A stretch of 64,000 nt of DNA from Dipylidium caninum. Lineage: Eukaryota > Platyhelminthes > Cestoda > Cyclophyllidea > Dipylidiidae. The notes below the pieces were generated by a model. The model saw only the letters and a list, made by a program, of their open reading frames with translations. It searched no databases and had not been told where the DNA came from. The stretch's first letter is position 1. Each line of letters begins with the position of its first letter. This document shows positions 32,541 to 44,500 of this stretch, piece by piece. A program made the position numbers and the translations under genes. The stretch lies in the NCBI GenBank assembly GCA_017562135.1, contig QEYB01001436.1, positions 620,001 through 684,000 of the forward strand. Reading direction: 5' to 3'.

Positions 32541-35500
32541 GGCGCACATCGGAATCATTTAATACCACGAGAGTGTTCCCCTTCGACTGAATAGTGTCCA
32601 TAATTCAAAAACCTCGATGCATTCGCCTATAAGTCCGTCCAAATTTACACTTTTTTCTTTTTGATGACCTGTTAACACATCGAAAGGTCGGGCTCGAGTC
32701 AAAGACGACTCCTTCCATGATGCTTTGCGATAAGAGCAACCAAAGAGTTCTTAAGTTCAGAGATTGCCTCATCGAAAAACAACAAAACGTCTTCACTGAC
32801 CAAAATATGCGCATTTCAAAGTCGGCAATTCTAAAAGTCCGACTCGGTAACTATCCATAACTGACCTGAAACATCCAATGCTTCTGCAAACTCAATGCAA
32901 GTCGCCAAGGGGAGGTTCTTCGAGTTCAGAGAAGTGGAGTTTGTCGATTTCGCAAGCACAACAGACAATTGAAGTGTCAAAAGTGGGAGACTTAGGAAAG
33001 TGGGTTGGGAGGACTTGGTTTCGCCCACGAGAGAGATGAAACTCTACACGAAAGATGAAAGTTCAATTCAAACTGCCACAAAGGCAAAAAAAGGCATGAA
33101 GAAGTCGTAGAAGAAACGGACCTGCATTAGATGACAGAGGAAGCCGGAGACAACGTCGACCTCCTCCACCGTCAAGGGAGACGGCAAAGGCAGGCGAGCA
33201 GATAGGAGGAGGAAGTCGATTATGGCCGCCGTCAGACCTGCCAACTGGCATTGACGCGACAGTTCTGGGGGATAGTCTAAAAAAACGAAAAAAAAAGCAT
33301 AAAAAGATGACAGTTGGGCGAATATTTACAATATTTCAAAGGGAGAAAGGGTACTCACGCCTCTCGTCTGCGTGGGAGGCGGACAGTTGCTTGAAGAGAA
33401 TTACTTTTCTGCAAACGAAGAGAGGTGAGACTTCAAAAGGTGGTACCACAGCAAGAACCTAATCAAAGCGTTTGTGGACGAAGAACACGAAACTGATTGC
33501 AACTTAGCGCCACGATGGGATGCTGCGGCATTGTCGGCCAGAGTCTTAGGTCAAGACTCTGGTATTTGCGACTACTCAAGCAAACTGAGCCTACCCCAAC
33601 TGCCACATGCGGTCCGCCTCCAAGGTGCCCGCATCGTCGTTGTTGAACCTCTTCATCGTCTCCACAAATCCGCGTCGAACGATGTTTTGAAGAAGTCGAG
33701 GAGGCATCTCGTCAGGGAGGTCACGCTCCGTCCATGAATGCTTCAGCTGGAGCAGCCGAGCCGCCAACCGGCCACCGTCCCTGGCAGAGACACTCAAGCA
33801 GTTCTTCAGATTGCTTTCAATCAGGTTCGTGACGAATTCGCTTCCCTTCTGCGAAAATGAATCCACCCCGTCAGGAGCCTGTGCCAGTTGGCAAGACCAA
33901 TTGGTCAGAACCTCGGGAAGTTCACGAGTGAAGAAAGTATTTGAACGAAGCAACGAGGCAAGGAGGTTCTTCAAGCTACCGGATATTTCTTCCACCTAAA
34001 AATCAGTGTTCAAGCAACAGAGAGTAGACAGAGTCGTCCTCCACCATGGGAAAAAATCCCGATGATGTTCCAAAAACAGAGCTAACGGGAGACGCTCCGA
34101 AATCGGAGAGATGTTGAATGAACTTTCTTCAAAACGCTTTATTTTCCACTACCGTTTCATGGCGTTAAGGCTGTTTCACACAACTCAGCTCAATCAACAT
34201 GTAATTAAACACAAACCTTCAATTCCTCCCCTTTGCGAAGAAATTCAGTTAAAATAAGTTCCATCTCCCATCTAAGTGCGGGCGATTTGAGGAGAAGGTT
34301 TGGCTGATTCGGAGAAAACCACCTTTCAAGCGAGTGTATCAGAGGAAAGAGAACATCCTTGCGGCCATCCTCCCAAGTAACGAGGTCTGAGAGTTTTTGA
34401 ATGACAATTTTCAGGTGTTTGAGCAATGCGACGGCCTCACTTAGCGTCTAAAGGGCAGAAAAAGAGTCCAACTTACAGGAAGGACTCTCGGCAGCTGTGC
34501 AATCACACTGCTGCGCCAGTCTTTTTGCCGTTGGGGAAGAGAAGCAACGTGAGGGAGATTGAGCCGGTGGCAGGGCATTGTTAAGCCCTTCTCCTTGCCC
34601 CCGCAGGTGAAATAGGCGACAAGTGTTAGGACCGTGACTTGGTCACGTGTTTGTCTGTCGGTGAACTGTCAAATCTCTGTCGTTCGGATAGTCCTTTCGC
34701 CACTTCCAGATGTCTGAGTGGATGATTTTTGGCCCAGAATCGCAAAAGTTCACAAGTCCCGGCTTTTTCACTGAAAGACTGACATTTTACGAAACTGTAC
34801 TGCCAATTGTACGCGATCGTGGTGCTCAAATAGTAGCCTGACACGACTTATTTCCCAACCGCGGCACGTCCTCCTCCCAACAGTCAGCTGTTTATGGTCA
34901 ACTAGCACGGCCACAATAGCCGCTTCAATCAAAAATGGCCGAAGTGGACGTGACTGAGTCCGTCGCTGGGGACGGCTATTCGTGGAAGCAATAAAATGTC
35001 ACAAGAGCTGACACGACTTAGTGTAAACAAAACCCCCTAATCGCCAGTGAATAAACTTAACAGTAAAAACACATCGACTGGCTTGGAGCAACACCACAAT
35101 GAAAGCCTCCTTCTCCTTCTGCTCCTCCTACGTCGGCCAGAAGCACCAAAATTCCCCTTAGTGTGAACGAAACCGAGGTCGGCAGGGAGGACTTCGACAG
35201 CATTCGATGCCGCGGAAAATGGAATGTTGAAGTGCTGTGGAGGTTGAATAAACAGTTTATCGCCTCCCGATGGTTTGCGGTGGAACCCGGTTCAAGTGTG
35301 ATCGACGAGGTCGCGGCCACGAGGCCACATCAGATTTCTTTTAAGCACTCACACCTTCGGTCAGCCACGAATTCTAAGCTAAGCCAACACCTGGACTAAT
35401 TCAATGGTGAAGAAAGCGATTGGTAGAATAAAGCTGGGAAGTTAGTTTGACGGAGGTCACTTCATAACTCACCTCCGAGCCGCTGATCCCCGTCAGAAGG

Positions 35501-38500
35501 GTGGAGAGTATGCTGTTCAAAAGCGCCGAGCGTTGCGTCACGTCACCGACGCGGTGGATCATGTTATACACCTCAGAGGAATCCAAAAGACCCAACAAGT
35601 CAACCGGGAGAGAACCGTCGAAAAAGATTGTCTGCTCAATTTGCGATTTGCTCCGGAATTGCAGTAGGAACAGGACTCTTCGCATGAAGACGCTGTTACG
35701 GTGGTACGGTGTGAAGCTGAGGTGGGATTTCGCCGTAGGTGCATGCAAAATGTCAGCACGAATTTGGTGCCAGAGAAGTAAGGAAAGAGGCTCAACACGA
35801 CCGTAGGTGGCCAGCACTTCGTCCAAGTGTTCCACCTCAAATAAGAAAGAGGGGGCTGAGAGTAAATGCGGTTAAAAAGTGAGGCCAAGAATGCGTGAAC
35901 AATGCACCACCTTCTCCTCAACTATTCCAGTCCACGAGGAGGCATCTAGAAGGAAAGTCGAGGGGTTAGTACTTTGTTACCACAGAAAGTGGGAGTGCCG
36001 GGGAGGGAAAACTTACGTAGACGGCTGAAAGTCAGAATTTCCAACTCAAAAGCCAGCAGCAGCTGCCCGATGGTGGTTGGAGAAGGTCGCTCAACCGGTG
36101 GCGAGTTTGACGGTGAAGCATTTGAGATGAAGTCGTCCATGAACTCCGGAAGGTGATTGAGAAGAGCGTCTACAGTGTTGGCCAGATGATCCAACAAATG
36201 CCTGAACAGAGATGACCATGCGAGGTTATTAACCGGCCACGGTGGCCGGGATTTTACTCAGAGTTCAGACAAGAAGTTGGGGAAGAGCACGTAGTTTGCT
36301 GGTGCGGCCCCACTCTCGTGAACACTCGGGAAATCCCGCTTCCTGTGAGTTAATACCATTGAATGAGACGTAGGAAAACGCCTTCAAAGCCCCGCGAAAA
36401 TCTCCCCACGGTACCTAACCTACAGCCGATCGGTGGAGGGAGATTTAACGCCTTCCTTGCGGTGTTACGAGAAATAAGAAAAAAATTTCAATCGTGACAT
36501 GTGATGCAAATTGACTGGCCGGCGATGTCTGAAGTGCTCGGTTTGGCAAAGGACCTGTGGACATCTCACACGAAAAATTTAAAGATGCAAAGTATACTCG
36601 TGTGAGAGGTGAGTAGCACCGTCTCCTGACAAGATGTCACTTCTTACCCGAAAAGGAGAGCAGGCGGAGCGAGCTCATCACAGGCCGCCAAGTCACGAAG
36701 GGCTGACGAGAGGGCGGAGGGTTGTTTCAAGGCGAGGAGGAGGAGGAAACGAAGACACACTAATTTGGACCCCAGCCACTGTTGGAGCTGCTGTAAGGAC
36801 TGGAAACAACTCACAAGTTGCAATCAACTCAGGCGGGATGATGATACTACTTGACCTTCCAAGACCAAATGCCTTACGACCTTTCCACCTTATAACTACT
36901 AATTCTCTGAGGCGGGCCAAGTTCTCCCGCGAGTGGCGTGAAGACCGTCTGAAAGCAGGCGGGGCGTTTAGGCGGACAATTTTCGACTGCGATGCAGGCT
37001 AACGTCAAGGCATAGAAGAAAATTCCTTCCCACATCTCTCGTCGACATATTCATTGCTTGCGATCAGTAAGTTGTCTAAAATTGAGTTATCTCCCAGCCT
37101 CAAACTCTGCCTACAACATGTCGTGTCATCTCTTGCGCGAGCCCCTCAACTGTCCCCGAACACCAAAATCGCCCGGATTCTTCCTCCTCACGCTTGACAT
37201 GAGGGCCGTCGGACCAGCCCAGCGTGTCTCATGCACTAGACAAAAACGCATCCCGAGGAATATTTGGAGGAAAGTAGTCCTGCGACGACAAGAAAAGTTC
37301 AGCTTTTTTTCTGAAAACTGTCCCGCGCTCGCCTCACCTGCTTTAAAGAGGCCACATGAGCGGTTTGGTGTAAAATGATGGAGATGAGTTGGCGGATGAA
37401 ATCGAGAAGTTTGGAGGGGAGGCCACGGTGGCGATGCCAGACGGACGATCAGACGAAGACAGGCTTCCACGTCTCCACAGGTGTTTAGAGTGAGACTGTA
37501 GTCGGACAGAGCTGAGAGAAAGTGCCGGCAAGTCTAGAGCAAATCGAAAGAAATAAACAAAATCCACTAGAGCAATGAAATAATAGACCAAAGATTTCAT
37601 TTCCTAAACCAATCAGCAGGTGTTTAAGCTGATCATTTGAAGGGTAAACAAAACATTTAACCAAACACCTCGAGCATTAAACGCACCTCAATGGCAGTTT
37701 TATAAGCCAACGAACTGTCACCATCCTCGAATGACACCTTCAACGTGGCATCCGTCATCATGGCATTCTCTAAGACTACACAAAGGAAGTCGAAAGTCCT
37801 CGGATGCCCGATAAATTTAGGCAATAGGAAACGGAGCACACTCTCCCGATGAGCATTCCAATCACTGAAAGACAAAAGGAGGGGATTAGCTAAAAAAGAA
37901 CAATCCATACCTACTGTAGGTCCTTCCTCAGTTGAGCATTCACATCACCGAGTGGCTCTGTTGGCGAGTTAAGGAGGTCGGCACGGAGGAGGGGCTGGTA
38001 GCGGGCACCCCGACGCACGTAGATGTCGATTATGAGGGGCGCGAGGGCTGGCACCACCAGCGAATCCACGTCTACACCTCCGGCAGCAAGCACTTCAGCC
38101 AGGTGTACAACCTCGTGGGGGAAAAAAAGTCTCGAATTAGGCAGTTAGGAAGGAAGACCTTCATTCTTTTAATTCGTTTAAGCAATCAACCAACCTCAGA
38201 CAGAGAAAGTACAGTTTTTGCCTCGGAGTCGCTGGTGCTAGCACCACTCCTTTTCTCATAGGTTAATGCAACGAAGAATTGGAACATGTTTGACAGGAGG
38301 TGGGAGACACGACTGGAGGAGGTTTGGTGTATGTACGAAGCGGTGGCGTTGCTATGCTGCATTGACTCGCATTGGGCCATTACAGCATTTAAAAAGACCT
38401 GTGAATGTACGGGGAGAAGAAGAGGAGGAAAAAGAGGGGCGTCCGATTACCCTCCATAAAAGGCACGTAGGTGCAGTTTTTCCTCACGCCATAATGGGGA

Positions 38501-41500
38501 TAAAGATTGCGGTTATCTAGGTTATCTCGGAGGGGAAGAGAGGGGGGCCTTCACAATTGGTATCCTCGATGTTTGACCGCTTTTATGAGAAATATTACGC
38601 CCTAGGAGCTTCTTTTCCCAGAATTTCAGTTAAATGTGACAAGTGAGATTTTGTCAGGTGAGCCTATGGCGGTCAAAAGCACGGTGTCGAGGAATTAAGT
38701 GGGTGTCTCCAATTGCAACTGCTCAACTCATCAAATTCCCGGGTGTAGAAACTAAGAATTGAGAGGCAAATAGCGTAATCCAGTGTCCAAGAGAGACTCA
38801 CAAAGTTGCCATCCAACTGAGCGTAGTTGACACCGAGTTCGATTAGGACGGTCAAGATGTGGAGGAATTTCGCTTGCACCGCTGGATCAGTGTGAAGATG
38901 ATATTCGTGGAGACATTGGAGCACCAGCGGTTCAAAGAGCCGAATGTAGTAGGCCAGGTTGAGCTAGTAGGGCGTTAGGAGCATGAGGAAGGACAAAATG
39001 ACCAAACCTGTTGAATGTTGGGCGGCAGGGAGGAGGCACGAAGCATCGCGGGTTGAACTGGATGACGTGCGGCGAGGAGCCAGTCGAGAAAAGTCTTGTC
39101 GACAGCAGTGGAGGCGCGGTTTTTGGCCACGTTCTCCAGGTGGGCTTCACAGAGGCGGCGGATTTGGGCGTCAATTTCGTCCACGTCTTTTCATGAAGAA
39201 AAAAATGGGTCGGAAGAAGGCGGGATGATAGGAAAAAGAAGAAGGAAAAGAAGCTTTCTCACCTGCCACTGCGTCCGCATCGCAGTTCAAGACGTGGTAG
39301 AACTTTTCGGCTATTCCACGATTCCAGATGCTCGATAAATTGCTTCCGAACAGGGCTCTCAGAAGCTGAAGGAAATTGGTAAGAAGGAAAAGAGAAAAAT
39401 TAGCCCTTTTGGGTTCTATTTGCACTGGTCCGGTATCCGAGTCATTGGCGGATTTTAAGGAAGAATGAAATTTCAAAATTTATACCGAGAAGTATGAATT
39501 ACGTGCTGCCCACTTTTGTCGATGGTCTTTTGCCATCGTTCCGACAGTGTTAATAATCCCAAATTCACAAAATTTCTGAATTTTTGTCACCAGGAAGGTG
39601 AATTGAGCGCGATTTGACATCATCGGCACCATTTAAGGGGTTCTGCATGGGAGGACAGAATAAATGGTGGTCCGAAGGCACAAAATCGGGCCTCCGTGGC
39701 GGAGGTGTCGACGCATTCCACGCCAGAGCGAAGAGTTTTTTGGCGAACGACCAAAGATGCGTGAAGACTTTTCACAGCAACACCCCCACGGCGATTTGTT
39801 GCTTCTCGTCACTTTGTTCGAGTCGACTGCACAGCTCAGTTCGGCGAGTTGTCAAACCTACGCGTTTGACCTGACTTGGTAAAAGTTTGAGGTAGAGAAT
39901 TTCTCCATGAGTCCACCAGACTGACGGTGGAGAATCTCTGCCTCCGATGTCGTCTGGACTGCTTCATCTTGCATCAGCCACGACATCTTCCGATTAACGT
40001 TGTTCTTCTCCACCCACTTTTCGTCGCCAGGAAGTAGTCTTTCCGCAAATGGATCAACTTCGCTGTTTTTTTTTTTCAAATGCAACGAATCTCAGAGGCT
40101 ACTGCGTTGCGCCAAATGAATTTCCTCAAGTTGGTGAAGGAGGGTCTTAAGATCAAGTTTTTCCCTGACATAGCCAAGTTTTAATTGCCTGCGATTTGCA
40201 TCTAGGCAGCTCTGCATCCTCACGTGTTGCGCCCTGATGACCCGCTCGACGTGGGTCCCGTCGACTTCAACGGGGCGGACGACCAGATCGTTGAACACTT
40301 TTCAGGCAAAAATCGCCAGAACGAAATGTGGCGAACAATTTTTTACAAGGCTTTCAAGGCTTCGTTGTATTATGCGGGACGTAATTTCCTTATTGTTCGT
40401 AATGCGTTCTCGGGCCTTCGGGAAAAAAAAAAATATACACCGAAACATGTCTGAAGTGTGCGTCCCACGTACAAAAGTACATAACTAAATAAAGTACACA
40501 ATTTGTCACTCAAGGAAGGGTAGAAGCTCAAAGAATAAGGAAAAAATAAAGGTTAGGTGTTTTGAATAGGTTAACAAAACAGAACCGGGAGAAAAAACCC
40601 ATCCATCGCGATGGATGCCTAGGCAACTCAGCAGCCCTTTTGTTAAAGAGAATTCATTTCGGCAACTCAGACTGCCGTAAACTAGGCAAAGCAAAACATG
40701 ACACAGAGAGTGGCTCCAAGCGAGACTAAAACCCCATTTTGTCGACAGTTTCTGTCTGGAAGGAATGAGCCACTCCTTCAGAGCACACACACTCACCGGG
40801 TCCGACCGAACGATTTTCGTGGAAAGTGGGGAAAAATAAGAGAGGGAGGAGTAAACAAGAGTAAAATGGAAGGGTAGAAAATGAAAACAAAAGTACTCGC
40901 AAACAGGTTAGATGGCGAAGTGGAGGTGGATCATCACAGTGGCGTGGGGAAGGGGAAGGAAGGCGGAAGGTCTTACACATGTATTAGTGGTTGATACACC
41001 CAACCGCGAAACGGCACATGATGCAGGCCTTGTTGGAGGAGGAATGAGAACTCTCCCAGGCATAAACATTTACGAAGGGGATCTTAACCGTCTTAAGAGA
41101 GTATTTCGCTGAGGAAGTGCAGACTCGACTGCGACTCGTTTCAGATGGCAATGGCGGCCAGGCTGAAACGCCAAATGCATTCGTAAACTACTCTGAGAAA
41201 AAAAATTGTCCTTTGGAAATCCTAATCGTTGACGCGAATCGTGTTGCGGTGAGGATAAATCCCATTGCGAGGACGTACACTGAGAGAGGCGTCGAGAACG
41301 GGAACCGGTGCCCACACAAAAGCGGAGCCGAGGTAGACGAGGATTTCTTCGACGCAGCCCACAACCTCGGCGAATCGTAGAACCTCCGTCAGCCTCGAGA
41401 GGGCGACGAGAGTGTTGGTCAACAAATCCATTGTCCGATCCGTGGTTGAGGGCTCGGAAGAGGAGGACTGCAAGGCACAAATAACACATGAATGGGGCAT

Positions 41501-44500
41501 GTTAACACAACAAATTCCCTATTTCCCCTCGCATTTATGACACAAGCCAGATTTCTGCTTCCTCACCCCCCACTGACATAAATCACCCCGTGTGACACCG
41601 CATTCTCAAGGTTTCTGGGCTCTAAGAAGTGCGGTTCGTTGTCGGTCGCCTCGGCAACAACACAAACAGCCCCGCGAAGAAGTGGAAGGACGTCCTCCGC
41701 CCATTCCCCCCCCCTCCTCCCCCCGCCTAAGAGACTAGGTGATAACGCATTGACATGGCAGCCCCGTCGCCTCAGTCACCGCGCCCAAAATGGCAAAATA
41801 CTGCCTTGAAACCTTTATTTTCGTCGAGTTTCGACACTGACAAACGAGGTTTTCGCCTGTTCTAAAGAAAAACTGCAGCCCATTTTGGGTGTAAAGCGAA
41901 AACAAAAACCAAGTCACACGTAGGAGTCGTTTGACTCCAACTGGCGGGCATAGCGACAGGGGCAGCGCTCGGGGTGCCACGGGCAACAAGACGCGTGCAT
42001 GTAGAGCGCGCTGGCACTAGTGTTAGCATTGAAAACGTCGGCCATATTCATGAGCAGCAAGTTGATCGTCGCCCTGAATGCAAATTTGTTGTAGGTGACG
42101 CGGTCGGAGCTGTCACACACCTCCCAGCCCCTTTCGTCTACATTCCAGAAGGGGTCCAGTCGGACGAGTAGCCTACTCACGTGTGTGGCAAGCATCTCAA
42201 GAGGTGTGCGCACCCGCCGAGGCGAGTGGTGGAGAATTTCGAGTAGGAGGAATGGAGAATCCAAATTACTGGAGGTGGCAGGCGGAGCGACTCTCGACAA
42301 AACAAAACGCAAGATTTGAATAAGATGGGAGAAGAGAAAGGAGGCCACCAAGTTTTCCATACCTCCACGATCCAATGTCTGGCGTAGGACGCAAATGATT
42401 CCGTTGGTCCAAAGCAAGGAATGTGGCAATCTAAGCGACCACTCCATAAAGTTACCGCCTCGTGTGGGCTCTCCGGGAAATGTGAAAGCCTGATCAAGAC
42501 AGAACCTAATGAGGTCAATATTCTTGGAGACTAGGTGGTGCCTTCGCGAGATGAGGAGAGGTTTTGGCTCAAAACGAGCCCATATCTCCCGCATCACAGT
42601 GTAAAGGACGGTCTGTGGCAGTGGATAGAGGCGTTCAAAGCACTGATCGTAGTTTCGACACACGGTCAGCAACCACCGAACGATGCAGCACACTTGGCAC
42701 TCGGAAGTCTCAGGAGTTGGGTTGGTATTCTCGTGGTAACAAGCTTCATATAAGAAGCTATTTGAGTAGGGAAATGGATGTTCTTCAGTTTGCACACCCA
42801 AGACGAGCATAGGACCCGCCACGAAGAGGGGAATGTTGATGACGGGAGGGCTCACTCCGCTAAAGTCCCCCCTAAATACCATGTAAGACGTGTCTGGTGG
42901 CAGGTTTGACAAATTAATTAGCATGTCCGAATCACTAGTGGGATCGTACTCACGATGCGGGACGTCGACGCCATGTACGGGGTAGGAATACTCAATAGTG
43001 GTGTCGGAATCTTCGTCTTCCATCGCTGCCACGCCCTAACACACGCCAATGTTGAATTCTGCTCCCCATTCGGGTGTCACATGAAACCGCGTCACGAGTG
43101 CCGAAACCCATCAATGCAGGCGGCCAAAGTGTCTTGACAGATGCAACCACCGAGGAGGTAGAAATACTTCTTTGTGGCGGAAAAAAAAATTCCCCACAAC
43201 CCCCTTCCAACTTAATATCCGAGATGCGGTGCAGTCGCTGGGGAAGAACGAAAAAAAGCATAAATTTGGCATTTTTATTGCTTCAAATTAAGTGTGACTC
43301 TTTGTTTGCAATGTATGATGCAAAAGCGCCCGACTCCGCAAGAGGTAATAAAGGAATTGCACTACTCTCTCTCTCTCTCTCGCTCAGTAAATAAACTCAA
43401 CCGTCCTCATCTTGCAGATATCGCGCAAACCGACAAACACAGAGATTCGGTGTGTCGTGAGAGTCCAGGGTGTGCACAATAACCTGATTAGGTTCCACAC
43501 CGTTGTAAAATATGTCAAGCACATTCATTGCCAGTATATTCTCCATGATACGCCTCAAATTATGCTGATAGGAGAGTAACTCCTCTTTCCGACAGCCCGG
43601 GGGCGGAGGGCTATCAAACGTGAACCAATTCGGTTCGTATTGGAGAAGGGCGAGAAAGAAGGCTCTTGCCAATTTCATCAGTGATTCCAGCACTTTATAG
43701 GGGTTTGCCCGGATAGCCTCGAGTATGTAATACTGGGGAGTGTCCACCTCACACGGCGGAGGGAAAGTATTTTCAATATATAAACGAAATAAGCGAATGA
43801 GGTTGGAGAAGATAAAACATGCCACGTGGCTGTATATGCCCCGATCTCGAAGGTCATTGTGGATGAGATACGTAAATCCATTTGTCCACTCTAAAGTAGC
43901 CACTTGCTTAGCACTCCAGTCGATCGTAATCGCCTGTGGAGTGAGCAGAAGAGGGCAAAAAAATTGGTCATTGAATGGCAAAGCGAGGTAGTTGAGACGT
44001 CTCGCGTATTCGATGTGACGGACTGAAATGCATACCGGTTTGGGGCGTAGGCGGTTAGAGATCTCCCGTATGACCTCAAACACTAGCATCTGGTCCAGAT
44101 TGCACAACTGAGTTACACACTCCTGGAAATTACAACATTCGGTCAGCAACCATTGTACGAAACAACAAACTGTACACTCGGGATTGTGAGGTGTTGGGTC
44201 GTACACTAACTCATAGTCGAGACAATCAAAGAAGGTGTTGGCACCACTTTTTAAAGCATTCTCAGACATGTAGCGCAAGGACATCATGGGGCCTGCTATG
44301 AAGAGGGGAAGGCATATACCTTGCTCCACGCAGCAGTTATATTCATCGTCAAAGGCCACCGTAGGAGTGTCGGGCGGTAACTCGCCCAAATTAATGTACA
44401 AATCGCAATCGCATTGAGGATCAAAGGAACGATGCTGGAGGTTGCAAAAGTGTCGGAGCTGGCAATTAGAGGGTCCCGGATCCATGCTCAGCACATATGC

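Noticed and set aside
40092..40298. Minus ORF with a coiled-coil look (LDLKTLLHQLEEIH) in a huntingtin intron
   Set aside because: It has no ATG, a stop lies directly upstream, and it does not align with the missing huntingtin segment. It is left as intron sequence.
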